A stretch of 64,000 bases of DNA, from assembly GCF_002216145.1 (NCBI RefSeq), contig NZ_CP022278.1:2356001-2420000 (forward strand). The letters run 5' to 3'. The DNA comes from Neisseria chenwenguii. Lineage in GTDB: Bacteria; Pseudomonadota; Gammaproteobacteria; Burkholderiales; Neisseriaceae. This document shows positions 13,588 through 21,203 of this stretch, piece after piece; the stretch's first letter is position 1, and the number at the start of each line of letters is the position of its first letter. Position numbers and translations under genes: made by a program. The notes beneath the pieces were generated by a model, which was not told the DNA's origin, did not search any database, and worked only from the letters and a program-made list of their open reading frames with translations.

Positions 13588-15504
13588 ATGATCGAACTCA
13601 AAAACCTTACCCTGCAACGCGGCCTGAAAGTGTTGCTCGACAAAGCAAGCACCGTTATCAATCCGGGCTGGCGCGTTGGTCTCATCGGCAAAAACGGCAC
13701 GGGAAAATCCAGCCTGTTTGCGCTGCTGAAAGGCGGAATCAGTGCCGACGGCGGCGATGTGCTGATTCCGAAACATTGGAAACTGGCGGCGGTCGCGCAG
13801 GAAACTCCCGCGCTGGATGTTTCAGCGCTGGATTATGTGTTGCAGGGCGACGCGGATTTGCAGCATTTTCAGACGGCCTTAGCCCAAGCCGAAGCGCAAA
13901 ACGACGGCATGAAGCAGGCCGAATATCATGCCAAGCTGGAAGAAATCGATGCTTACACCGCACCCGCGCGCGCAGCCAAATTATTGAGCGGACTGGGTTT
14001 TTACCAAGAAGAACACGCCAAGCCCGTCAAAGCCTTTTCCGGCGGCTGGCGGATGCGCCTCAATCTGGCGCAGGCGCTGATGTGCCGCGCCGATTTGCTG
14101 CTCTTGGACGAGCCGACCAACCACTTGGATCTGGAAACCGTGTTGTGGTTGGAAAATCACTTGGCCGGCCTGCCGTGCACCCAAATCATCATTTCCCACG
14201 ACCGCGATTTTCTCAACGCTGCCACAACCCAAACGCTTGAATTGTCAGGGCAAAAACTGACCCAATACAGCGGCAACTACGATTTCTACCAAACCGAACG
14301 CGCCCGCCGGCTGGCGCAACAGCAAGCGGCTTATACCAAACAGCAGAATCAAATCAAACACTTACAGTCGTTTATCGACCGTTTCAAAGCCAAAGCCACC
14401 AAAGCCACGCAGGCGCAGAGCCGCATCAAGGAGCTGGCCAAACTTGAGCGCATCGCGCCCGCACATCTCGACAGCGAATTTGCGTTTGAATTCGAACAGC
14501 CTGCGCATCTGCCCAACCCCTTGTTAAAACTCGATAAAGCGGATTTGGGCTACGGGAAAACCGTCGTTTTGCACGACCTGAGCCTGTCACTCGAAAGCGG
14601 CGCACGCTACGGCCTTTTAGGCGTCAACGGCAGCGGTAAATCCACATTTATCAAAGCCTTGGCGGGCGAACTGGATTTGCTCTCAGGTCAGATTGTCCGC
14701 AGCGACAAACTCAACATCGGCTATTTCGCCCAACACCAGCTCGACACCCTGCGCGACGACCAAAGCCCGATCCGGCACATCCAGCAGCTTTCGCCCGAAG
14801 TGCGCGAGCAGGAAATCCGTAACTTCCTCGGTGGCTTCAATTTCGTCGGCGATGCGGCCCTGCAGAAAATCGCGCCGTTTTCCGGCGGCGAAAAAGCGCG
14901 TCTGGCTTTAGCGATGATTGTGTGGCAGAAGCCCAACCTGCTGCTTTTGGACGAACCGACCAACCACCTCGATTTGGATATGCGCCACGCGCTCACGCTG
15001 GCTTTGCAGAGTTTTCAGGGCGCGCTGATTGTCGTTTCCCACGATCGCAGTCTGCTCGAAGCCACCACCGACAGCTTCCTGCTCATCGACAAAGGCCGTC
15101 TGAAAACCTTTGACGGCGATTTGGAAGACTACCGCCGCTATCGCCTCGCGCAGGAAAACGCCGCCGCTGCGCCCGCCGCATCCGCGCAAAGCCAGAGCCG
15201 CAAAGACACCAAGCGCATCGAAGCGCAAATCCGCCAGGAAAAAGCCAAACGCGGCAAATCCTTGCAGCAGAATATCGACCGCGCCGAAAAAGAAATCGCC
15301 CGCTTAAGCGAAGTTCAGACGGCCTGTGAAGCATTTTTGGCACAGGAAGACGCCTATTCCGACGAAAATAAGGCCAAATTGCAGGAGATACTCGCTCGGT
15401 TGACAGAAACTAAAGTAAAATTGCAGCAGTTGGAAGAAAACTGGCTGGAATGGCAGGAAGAATTAGAACAGGTGTTCGCCCGAATCGACGCCGAATTTGC
15501 CTGA
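13588..15504 (+). CDS. yheS: ABC-F ATPase, YheS type
   Basis: The 638-residue protein has two ABC ATPase domains and no membrane segments, the layout of ABC-F translation factors that act on the ribosome. Walker A motifs are GKNGTGKSS and GVNGSGKST, signatures FSGGWRMRLNLAQAL and FSGGEKARLALAMI, and both Walker B strands read [14 protein letters not shown] charged linker (RFKAKATKATQAQSRIKEL) joins the domains and a lysine-rich coiled-coil tail ends the protein. The N-terminus and linker match E. coli YheS rather than Uup or EttA. ATG 13588 is chosen because the upstream frame runs through a DUS. Confidence 0.88.
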   Translation: MIELKNLTLQRGLKVLLDKASTVINPGWRVGLIGKNGTGKSSLFALLKGGISADGGDVLIPKHWKLAAVAQETPALDVSALDYVLQGDADLQHFQTALAQAEAQNDGMKQAEYHAKLEEIDAYTAPARAAKLLSGLGFYQEEHAKPVKAFSGGWRMRLNLAQALMCRADLLLLDEPTNHLDLETVLWLENHLAGLPCTQIIISHDRDFLNAATTQTLELSGQKLTQYSGNYDFYQTERARRLAQQQAAYTKQQNQIKHLQSFIDRFKAKATKATQAQSRIKELAKLERIAPAHLDSEFAFEFEQPAHLPNPLLKLDKADLGYGKTVVLHDLSLSLESGARYGLLGVNGSGKSTFIKALAGELDLLSGQIVRSDKLNIGYFAQHQLDTLRDDQSPIRHIQQLSPEVREQEIRNFLGGFNFVGDAALQKIAPFSGGEKARLALAMIVWQKPNLLLLDEPTNHLDLDMRHALTLALQSFQGALIVVSHDRSLLEATTDSFLLIDKGRLKTFDGDLEDYRRYRLAQENAAAAPAASAQSQSRKDTKRIEAQIRQEKAKRGKSLQQNIDRAEKEIARLSEVQTACEAFLAQEDAYSDENKAKLQEILARLTETKVKLQQLEENWLEWQEELEQVFARIDAEFA

Positions 15505-15527
15505 CGCAAGCGCCGTTCCGCATAAAA

Positions 15528-15548
15528 AAGGCCGTCTGAAAACGGCCG
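15528..15548 (+). terminator. Short hairpin after yheS
   Basis: GGCCGT-CTGAA-AACGGCC forms a small stem from a single DUS and the bases after it. It lies between yheS and the first DUF4124-like gene and may be only a weak terminator. Confidence 0.35.
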
Positions 15549-15564
15549 CACATACGGAAAAAAC

Positions 15565-15921
15565 ATGAAACAGACACTCAAACCAAGCGCCTGCGCCTTC
15601 TTCGCCGCGCTTGCCCTCAGCCAGCCGCTCGCCGCGGCTGCTGCCGTTTACAGCTGCACCGACGTGGCAGGCAAAACAGTCTATACCGCCGAAGCCAACG
15701 GCGGCTGCAAAAGCGAATCCCTGCGCGGCATCAGCAGCTACAAAGGCGGCGAATACCGGCTGGAAAGCAGTTCGGACAAACCCGCCAAAGCGCGCAAAAG
15801 CAAAGCGAAACCCAAAGCCGACAAACCCAAAAAAGCCAAAAAAACAGCCGGAAATGCTGAAAAATCAGACAGGCCGTCTGAGAAAGGGCGCGGCTTCCGC
15901 ACATTTTCAAGCAAGAAATAA
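15565..15921 (+). CDS. Periplasmic DUF4124-like protein with Lys-rich tail
   Basis: This 118-residue product starts with a Sec signal peptide (MKQTLKPSACAFFAALALS, cleavage probably after AAAA near residue 27). A short DUF4124-like motif VYSCTDVAGKTVYT follows, with a second Cys (GGCKSES), the usual two-cysteine arrangement of that family. The last half is a highly basic Lys/Ala/Pro tail. Function is unknown. It lies 3 bases before a second gene of the same type and probably forms an operon with it. A DUS variant is read in frame near the end. Confidence 0.7.
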   Translation: MKQTLKPSACAFFAALALSQPLAAAAAVYSCTDVAGKTVYTAEANGGCKSESLRGISSYKGGEYRLESSSDKPAKARKSKAKPKADKPKKAKKTAGNAEKSDRPSEKGRGFRTFSSKK

Positions 15922-15924
15922 ACC

Positions 15925-16476
15925 ATGAAAACAAACACATTGAAAACCGTCATTACCGCCGCATTCATATCCGCCGCCGTTCCCGCCGCGCAGGCCGCAA
16001 AAATCTATACCTGCGATGTCAACGGCCACATCATTTACACCTCAAACCCCAATATCGGCTGCCGTTCCGCCGCCGATTTGCCGCCCATCGGCAAATACAG
16101 CAGCAGCCGTTACGATGCGCCCGTACCGACGGTTTCCGAAACCCGGCCGGCGCTGCAGCAACCCAAACCGCGCCGCAGCGCCGCCAAATCCGACAAATCC
16201 GCGCCCGTCGCACCGGTAAAAGCCGCCGCCGCGTACGTTCCCGCTACGCCCGCACCCGTGCCGAAAGCCTCGGGCAGCAGCGGCCGCCGTTCGATTTTGG
16301 AAGCCGAACTTTCCAACGAACGCAAAGCCTTGAGCGATTCGCAAAAAGCCCTTGCCGCCGCCCGCACCGCGCAAGGCGGCAGCGTGGATCACGAAAAAAT
16401 CCGCAGCCTGCAAAGCTCGGTTCTCGACCGCGAACAAAACATCCGTGCATTGCAGCGCGAATTGGGGCGGATGTAG
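15925..16476 (+). CDS. Periplasmic DUF4124-like protein with coiled-coil tail
   Basis: The 183-residue protein has a Sec signal peptide (MKTNTLKTVITAAFISAAVPAAQA), then the two-cysteine motif IYTCDVNGHIIYTSNPNIGC found in the preceding gene and again at 20356-20763. A Pro/Ala/Lys-rich linker (about residues 70-120) leads to a C-terminal helix predicted to coil (ILEAELSNERKALSDSQKAL and on to ALQRELGRM). It could be an envelope protein with a small disulphide head and a helical tail. The start is 3 bases after the upstream stop, suggesting coupled translation. A perfect palindrome terminator follows. Confidence 0.72.
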   Translation: MKTNTLKTVITAAFISAAVPAAQAAKIYTCDVNGHIIYTSNPNIGCRSAADLPPIGKYSSSRYDAPVPTVSETRPALQQPKPRRSAAKSDKSAPVAPVKAAAAYVPATPAPVPKASGSSGRRSILEAELSNERKALSDSQKALAAARTAQGGSVDHEKIRSLQSSVLDREQNIRALQRELGRM

Positions 16477-16501
16477 GGCTGCCGGCTATTTCAATAGCCT
16501 C

Positions 16502-16560
16502 CCGCTGAAAAATACCAATGCCGTCTGAAACTTTCAGACGGCATTGGTATTTTTCAGCGG
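16502..16560. terminator. Perfect 59-bp palindrome built on an AT-type DUS
   Basis: Two 29-base arms (16502-16530 and 16532-16560) are exact reverse complements around one base. The core is ATGCCGTCTGAAA / TTTCAGACGGCAT, extended outward by ACC, AAAAAT and CCGCTG. It separates the convergent DUF4124-like gene and dusC and should terminate both. Confidence 0.85.
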
Positions 16561-16562
16561 CC

Positions 16563-17537
16563 TCAGCGGCACAATTCAAACTGCTGTTTTTCAAAATTTT
16601 CCAGAATCCGTTTCACTTCGTCCGCCTCCCTTACCGTGCGGATTTCGTCAAACAAAACCTGCGCCTGCAAAAATTCTTTTTTCATCATGCCCAGCCATTG
16701 TTTCAGCCGCGCGACGGGGTATTTGTTATCAGCTTCTTTGGCCAGACACAAATCGAAAAACAGCCGTATCCAGCCTGCAATTTCGGCGAAATCGGCGGAA
16801 ACTGCCGTTTCTCCGCGTTCAAACTGCTTGATCTGCCGTGCCAAATCGGGGCGGATAACTGAGCCGCGTCCGAGCATGACGCTTTGGCAGCCGCTGGCGG
16901 CTTTGATGTCTTGATAATCCTCGAGGGTAAATACGTCGCCGTTGGCGGTAACGGGAATGGCGACGGCTTCGCGGATGCGGCGGATCCAGTCCCAATGCGC
17001 AGGCGGTTCGTAACCTTGGATTTTGGTTCGGGCGTGGACGGTCAGGCCGCAGGCGCCGCCTTCGGCGATGGCGGCGGCGCATTCGAGCGCGCAGTTAGTG
17101 TTTTCATAACCCAGCCTCATTTTGGCGGTCAGCGGCACGGTTTCAGGCAGCGCTTGGCGCAGGGCTTTAACGATTTGGAAAATCCGTTCCGGCTCTTTGA
17201 GCAAAACCGCACCGCCCTGATGTTTGTTGACCGTAGGCGCAGGGCAGCCGAAGTTGAGGTCGATTTTTGCCGCGCCGAAGCGCACGGCTTCCAGCGCGTT
17301 GACCGTCATGTTTTCCGCATCGCTGCCCAAGAGCTGCACGGTACACGGCACGCCTGCGGGTGTCTTGCCGCCGCGGGCAAGTTCGGGGATGTGTTTGAGC
17401 CAAGTCTGGCGGGAATGGACAGTGTGGGTGATGCGGACAAATTCACTGACGCATTCGTCGAAACCGCCGATGCGGGTGAGCAAATCGCGCATCACGTCGT
17501 CCACCAAGCCTTGCATGGGCGCGAGGATAAGCTGCAT
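16563..17537 (-). CDS. dusC: tRNA-dihydrouridine synthase, DusC type
   Basis: Dus enzymes reduce uridines in the tRNA D-loop using FMN and NADPH; DusC of E. coli modifies U16. The 324-residue protein starts LILAPMQGLVDD and has the catalytic cysteine C98 in LNFGCPAPTVN, the FMN-binding MRLGYENT and VTANGDVF segments and the MLGRGSVIRP loop. Length, the short N-terminus and C98 numbering match DusC rather than DusA or DusB. It reads toward the DUF4124-like pair and is divergent from the glycosyltransferase gene. Confidence 0.9.
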   Translation of the reverse strand: MQLILAPMQGLVDDVMRDLLTRIGGFDECVSEFVRITHTVHSRQTWLKHIPELARGGKTPAGVPCTVQLLGSDAENMTVNALEAVRFGAAKIDLNFGCPAPTVNKHQGGAVLLKEPERIFQIVKALRQALPETVPLTAKMRLGYENTNCALECAAAIAEGGACGLTVHARTKIQGYEPPAHWDWIRRIREAVAIPVTANGDVFTLEDYQDIKAASGCQSVMLGRGSVIRPDLARQIKQFERGETAVSADFAEIAGWIRLFFDLCLAKEADNKYPVARLKQWLGMMKKEFLQAQVLFDEIRTVREADEVKRILENFEKQQFELCR

Positions 17538-17643
17538 TTTCGGGAAAAACCTTGTTTGGCCGTCTGAAAAAAATCAAACGCATATTGTACCCCATATCGG
17601 TTAAAATACGGCCGTTTTCCCTTTTTTCAGACGGCCTTATCCC

Positions 17644-19215
17644 ATGATTCAAAGCATTCCCGCCACCGCCGCCATGCTGGTTAAAAATTCCGAGCGCTAC
17701 CTTGAAGAGGTTTTGACCGCGCTGGCCGATTTCGACGAAGTGCTGCTGCTCGACAACGGCTCGACCGACCGTACCTTCGACATCGCCAAAGAGTTTCCAA
17801 ACGTCAGCTACTACAAACACGATTTCAACGGCTTCGGCCCGATGAAAAACCTGGCCGCCAAACTCGCGCAAAACGACTGGATTTTCAGCATCGACAGCGA
17901 CGAAATCCCCGATGCCGGATTAATCGAAAGCATCCGCGAAGCCGTCGCCGCAAACCGCGAAAATGCCGTCTATATCCTCTCCCGCCTCAACCACTACAAC
18001 GGCCGCCCGATCAAAGGCTGCGGCTGGTATCCCGACATTATCCCTCGCCTCTACCACCGCGGCTTTACCCGCTTCTCCGACCGTCAGGTTCACGAAGCGC
18101 TGGTGTTGCCGCCGGAAACCGACAAACGTGCGCTCGACGGCCGTCTGAAACATTATTCTTTTGAAAACGCCGAAGGGCTGATTCGGAAAATGCAGCAATA
18201 CAGCTCGCTCTACGCCGACGAAAACCGCTACAAAAAAGGCGCTACGCCGTTTAAAGCACTATTGCACGGCGCTGTATCGTTTGTAAAAAACTACTTTCTC
18301 AAACGCGGTTTCGCCTACGGTTCGGACGGTCTCACGATTTCCGTGGCCAACGCGCAAGGATCGTACTACAAATACGTCAAACTTTACGAGCGCAACCGCC
18401 AAATCACGGTTTCGCTGATTATCACCACCTACAACCGTCCCGATGCGCTCGCCTTCGTGCTCCAATCCGCGCTCGAACAAACCCGCCTGCCTGACGAAAT
18501 CATCGTCGCCGACGACGGCTCGCGCCGGGACACCGCCGAAGTCGTCAAATTATTTAGAGAACACACAGACATCCCCGTCAGACATACTTGGCGTCCAGAC
18601 GACGGCTTCCGTGCCGCCGAAGCCCGCAACCGTGCGCTGGCGGTCGCAAAAAGCGACTACATTATTTTGATTGACGGCGACATGCTGCTGCACCGCGCTT
18701 TTGTCGCCGACCACCTCAAACACGCCCGCAAAGGACGTCTGATACAGGGCTCACGCGTTTTGCTGACCGAAGGAAAAACCGCAGCAATCCTCAAAGCCGA
18801 CAGCCTGCCCAAACTCTCCGTTTTTTCAGACGGCATCGAAAAACGCAGCGCCGCCCTGCGCCTGCCGCCGCTGGCCGCTTTTACCGCCCGCAAGGGCAAC
18901 CGGCGCCACCGCAGCATCAAAACCTGCAACATGGCCTTTTTCCGCAGCGATGCGCTTGCCGTCAACGGCTTCGACAACGGCTACGTCGGCTGGGGGCGAG
19001 AAGACAGCGACTTTGCCGCCCGCTGTTTCCACAACGGCATGAAACGCCACAACCTCAGATTTGCCGGCATCGCCTACCACCTCTACCACCCCGAAGCCGA
19101 ACGCGCCGCCCTGCCGCAAAACGACGCACGCCTGCGCAAAACGCTGGAACAACGGAAAATCCGCTGTGAATTCGGTGTGGATATGTTTATCGCAAAAGAC
19201 GAAGAGGCCGTCTGA
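17644..19215 (+). CDS. Two-domain family-2 glycosyltransferase (LgtF/WaaE-like plus Gal-T-7C-like)
   Basis: The 523-residue protein joins two GT-A domains. Residues 1 to about 250 resemble the lipooligosaccharide core beta-glucosyltransferase group (LgtF/WaaE): TAAMLVKNSERYL start, DNGSTD, and metal-binding DSD at 84-86. Residues about 254-523 are a second GT2 domain (VSLIITTYNRP, DDGSRRD, DGD at 344-346) ending in the galactosyltransferase-7 C-terminal motif GWGREDSDFA (449-458). No membrane segment is seen, so it should act at the cytosolic face on LOS or another glycan. The stop codon is the TGA inside an AG-type DUS. Acceptor and sugars are unknown. Confidence 0.82.
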   Translation: MIQSIPATAAMLVKNSERYLEEVLTALADFDEVLLLDNGSTDRTFDIAKEFPNVSYYKHDFNGFGPMKNLAAKLAQNDWIFSIDSDEIPDAGLIESIREAVAANRENAVYILSRLNHYNGRPIKGCGWYPDIIPRLYHRGFTRFSDRQVHEALVLPPETDKRALDGRLKHYSFENAEGLIRKMQQYSSLYADENRYKKGATPFKALLHGAVSFVKNYFLKRGFAYGSDGLTISVANAQGSYYKYVKLYERNRQITVSLIITTYNRPDALAFVLQSALEQTRLPDEIIVADDGSRRDTAEVVKLFREHTDIPVRHTWRPDDGFRAAEARNRALAVAKSDYIILIDGDMLLHRAFVADHLKHARKGRLIQGSRVLLTEGKTAAILKADSLPKLSVFSDGIEKRSAALRLPPLAAFTARKGNRRHRSIKTCNMAFFRSDALAVNGFDNGYVGWGREDSDFAARCFHNGMKRHNLRFAGIAYHLYHPEAERAALPQNDARLRKTLEQRKIRCEFGVDMFIAKDEEAV

Positions 19216-19239
19216 AAGCCTGATTCCATTATCAATAGA

Positions 19240-19282
19240 CAAGGTCGTCTGAAAATGTTTTTGGGTTTTCAGACGGCCTTTG
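19240..19282 (+). terminator. Hairpin from AGGTCGTCTGAA and an inverse DUS
   Basis: CAAGGTCGTCTGAAAA pairs with TTTTCAGACGGCCTTTG with one mismatch, downstream of the glycosyltransferase gene. The left arm is the variant dialect form, so the stem holds one G-T or C-A mismatch. Confidence 0.55.
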
Positions 19283-19346
19283 AATGTTCGCTTAAAAAGC
19301 CGCCGAATTTCAGACGGCCTGAGACTTTTGGATGTTTTAACTTCAG

Positions 19347-19381
19347 GTACGGTTAGCCGCCCACAGGCGGCGTAACCGTAC
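19347..19381 (+). repeat. GTACGGTTA hairpin repeat, copy A
   Basis: GTACGGTTAGCCGCC and GGCGGCGTAACCGTAC form a hairpin around CACA. Related copies are at 19468-19503, 33796-33833 and 55321-55358. Confidence 0.65.
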
Positions 19382-19467
19382 AAACCCGCGCCAACCATGC
19401 AGTACGAATTGCACAACCGCCCCCCATTTTTCAGACGGCATCAGCAGCTGTTTCCAAACAACGTGGC

Positions 19468-19503
19468 GTACGGTTATGCCGCCTGTGGGCGAACCGTATC
19501 TAC
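19468..19503 (-). repeat. GTACGGTTA hairpin repeat, copy B
   Basis: GTACGGTTATGCCGCCTGTG continues into GGCGAACCGTATCTAC; it is close to the reverse complement of copy A, 87 bases away, so the two could also pair with each other. Confidence 0.6.
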
Positions 19504-19552
19504 TTGCTGAAAATATCAGCTTTCAGAGTTTCAGACGGCCTCAAACCTATTT

Positions 19553-20167
19553 TCATCCGCCCTCAACCCGCCGCCGTTTGAGCAGAATCCTGACCGCGCC
19601 GTCGTTGCCCGCGCGGGGTTCGACGTAGGCCAAAACGTCGGGGTGCTGCATCAGCCAGCGGCGGGTCATGTTTTTCAAAACGGGTTTGTAACCTGCCGAA
19701 CCCAAGCCGCTGCCGTGGACGATTTCGGCGCACACGCCGCGTTTTTTGACGAACCCGATAAATTCGTTCAACACCTGCTGCGCCTCTTCCTGCGTGTAGC
19801 CGTGCAAATCCACATCGGCGACCACGGGATAATGGCCGTTTCGCAGGCGCTGGAGGTCGTTTTTGCCCTGCCCGTTTTTGCTGAAGCTGGCGGGCGGCTC
19901 GTCGCCGTTGCCGCTGCCGACGTAGAAATAATCCTCCGCCGCCAGCGCGGCAGTGTCTTTCGGACGCGGTTTGAGCGGCGAAGTGTCGCGCGGCGCAACG
20001 TAGCGGTTGGTGTTTTTCAGCGGCACGACGCTGCCGACGGCTTTGGCGAAATCGACATTTTCCGCCTCGCGTTTTTTGGCTTCTTCGGCCTCAAGCTGCC
20101 GCGCTTCGGCTTCTTTTTTCGCCTGCTTGCCCAGCGCTTTGAGGGTGGATTGGAAATCTTGGGTCAT
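19553..20167 (-). CDS. Smr-domain protein
   Basis: The 204-residue protein has a charged, coiled N-terminal region (residues 10-45, rich in Lys/Glu/Ala) and a C-terminal Smr domain. The Smr signatures are DVDLHGYTQEEA (DLHGYT at 120-125) and the nucleic-acid-contacting HGSGLGS (151-157). Stand-alone Smr proteins of this size (SmrA/SmrB type) are nucleases acting on DNA or on mRNA of stalled ribosomes; which role applies here cannot be told. It is a single gene on the minus strand. Confidence 0.85.
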   Translation of the reverse strand: MTQDFQSTLKALGKQAKKEAEARQLEAEEAKKREAENVDFAKAVGSVVPLKNTNRYVAPRDTSPLKPRPKDTAALAAEDYFYVGSGNGDEPPASFSKNGQGKNDLQRLRNGHYPVVADVDLHGYTQEEAQQVLNEFIGFVKKRGVCAEIVHGSGLGSAGYKPVLKNMTRRWLMQHPDVLAYVEPRAGNDGAVRILLKRRRVEGG

Positions 20168-20355
20168 GACTGTTCCTTTTTTTCAGACGGCCTTAAGGCG
20201 TTGAATTTGATTATTTTTACTGACAAAAAAACAGAAGGAGAAATCTGTTTTTTGTCTTTCCTCTCTGAAAAGCGTTGAGGCAGTCTGAAAATTTGTTGAA
20301 GCAAATGGCCGGCGGGGTTGCCTGCCTTGCAAGACTAGCGGTTTTTCAGACGGCC

Positions 20356-20763
20356 TTAGTGCGCATCCTTGCCCGCTGCGGCGGCATTCACCTTTTCCTG
20401 CGCGGCTTTGACCTGCGCTTCCAAACCGCGGATGCGCTCTAGATATTTGGCATAGTTGCGCTCGTTGCCGTAACGGATGTTTTTGCCTTCTGCCAATGCT
20501 TTTTGGGCGGCGGCCAATTCGGCTTTGGCGGCGGAATTGTCGGGCGCGGGTTTGGCGGCGGGCGCTTCGACGGCGGCGGTTTGTTTGGTTGGCGCTGGCG
20601 CGGCGGTGTAAACGGAGGGTTTGCCCAAATCGAGTGATTTGCAGTTTTTGCCCGGGTTTTGCGAATAAACTTTGCGGCCTGCGCCGTCGCGGCATTCGTA
20701 AACGGTGGCTTGCGCGCTTGCGGCGGAGATTAGGGCAAGGACGAGTAATGCGGTTTTTTTCAT
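20356..20763 (-). CDS. Periplasmic DUF4124-like protein, third copy
   Basis: The 135-residue protein begins with a signal peptide (MKKTALLVLALISAASAQA) followed by VYECRDGAGRKVYSQNPGKNC, the same two-cysteine motif as in the genes at 15565 and 15925. A Pro/Ala linker leads to a predicted coiled coil (AKAELAAAQKALAEGKNI, RIRGLEAQVKAAQEKVNA). The layout closely parallels the 15925 gene, so the two are paralogs. A longer upstream frame is rejected because it would translate the CREE and lacks a signal peptide at its start. Function unknown. Confidence 0.72.
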   Translation of the reverse strand: MKKTALLVLALISAASAQATVYECRDGAGRKVYSQNPGKNCKSLDLGKPSVYTAAPAPTKQTAAVEAPAAKPAPDNSAAKAELAAAQKALAEGKNIRYGNERNYAKYLERIRGLEAQVKAAQEKVNAAAAGKDAH

Positions 20764-20798
20764 TGTTTGCGGTTTCCTTGAATGTGTTTTTAAAACAT

Positions 20799-20905
20799 TA
20801 TAGTGAACTAAAATAAGAAAGATACGAGACGGCAAGGCGCAGACAGTACGAATGGTATGACAAGCCGCAGCCAACGAAGTGGATTTTTTATTTAATTTCA
20901 CTATA
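20799..20905. mobile_element. Short Correia element (CREE), 107 bp
   Basis: It starts TATAGTGAACTAAAATAAG and ends TTTAATTTCACTATA, matching the known 104-108-bp internally deleted class of neisserial Correia miniature elements. The core keeps GATACGAGACGGCAAGGCGC and GCCGCAGCCAACGAAGT. Its right end supplies the stop codon of the adjacent 66-aa gene. Confidence 0.88.
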
Positions 20906-21101
20906 GAAAAAATTTCCACCAGATAAATGCCAGCGCGGCAATCATAACAAGGTTGGAAAAAATGATGATCTTCCAGCGCATCGGCCGGCGGCGGACTTCT
21001 GTGCCCGAACGGCTGCGGCGGATGTAGAAAAACGGGCTGAGCAACATGGAAGCGGCGCAAATCAATACGATGACGGCGTAGTAGATTTTTTCGGTTTCCA
21101 T
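20901..21101 (-). CDS. Small two-helix membrane protein, 66 aa, ending in a CREE
   Basis: The product has two hydrophobic helices (about residues 7-27 and 43-64) joined by a basic loop (RRSRSGTEVRRRPMR), a typical small inner-membrane protein with the loop in the cytosol. The stop is the TAG of CTATAG, that is, the terminal bases of the neighbouring Correia element, so the original C-terminus was probably changed when the element inserted. It is divergent from ybiT. No family is recognised. Confidence 0.6.
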   Translation of the reverse strand: METEKIYYAVIVLICAASMLLSPFFYIRRSRSGTEVRRRPMRWKIIIFSNLVMIAALAFIWWKFFL

Positions 21102-21203
21102 AGTCTTCCCTTTCCAAACCGTCTTTTCAGACGGCCTTCGGTGTGCAAAATATGCTACAATCCCGCCCGATTATAACACTCTATTTATAAAGGTTTTACA
21201 CGA

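Larger units (their letters stand above)
19216..19552. other. Non-coding spacer with two copies of a small hairpin repeat
   Basis: This 337-base gap contains a DUS hairpin whose left arm is the variant AGGTCGTCTGAA, a single DUS, and two oppositely oriented copies of a 36-base palindromic repeat (19347-19381 and 19468-19503). No gene or promoter is apparent. Confidence 0.7.

Noticed and set aside
20764..21117. 118-codon upstream extension of the third DUF4124-like gene
   Set aside because: It would translate the CREE and the antisense of the 66-aa gene and would bury the signal peptide inside the protein.
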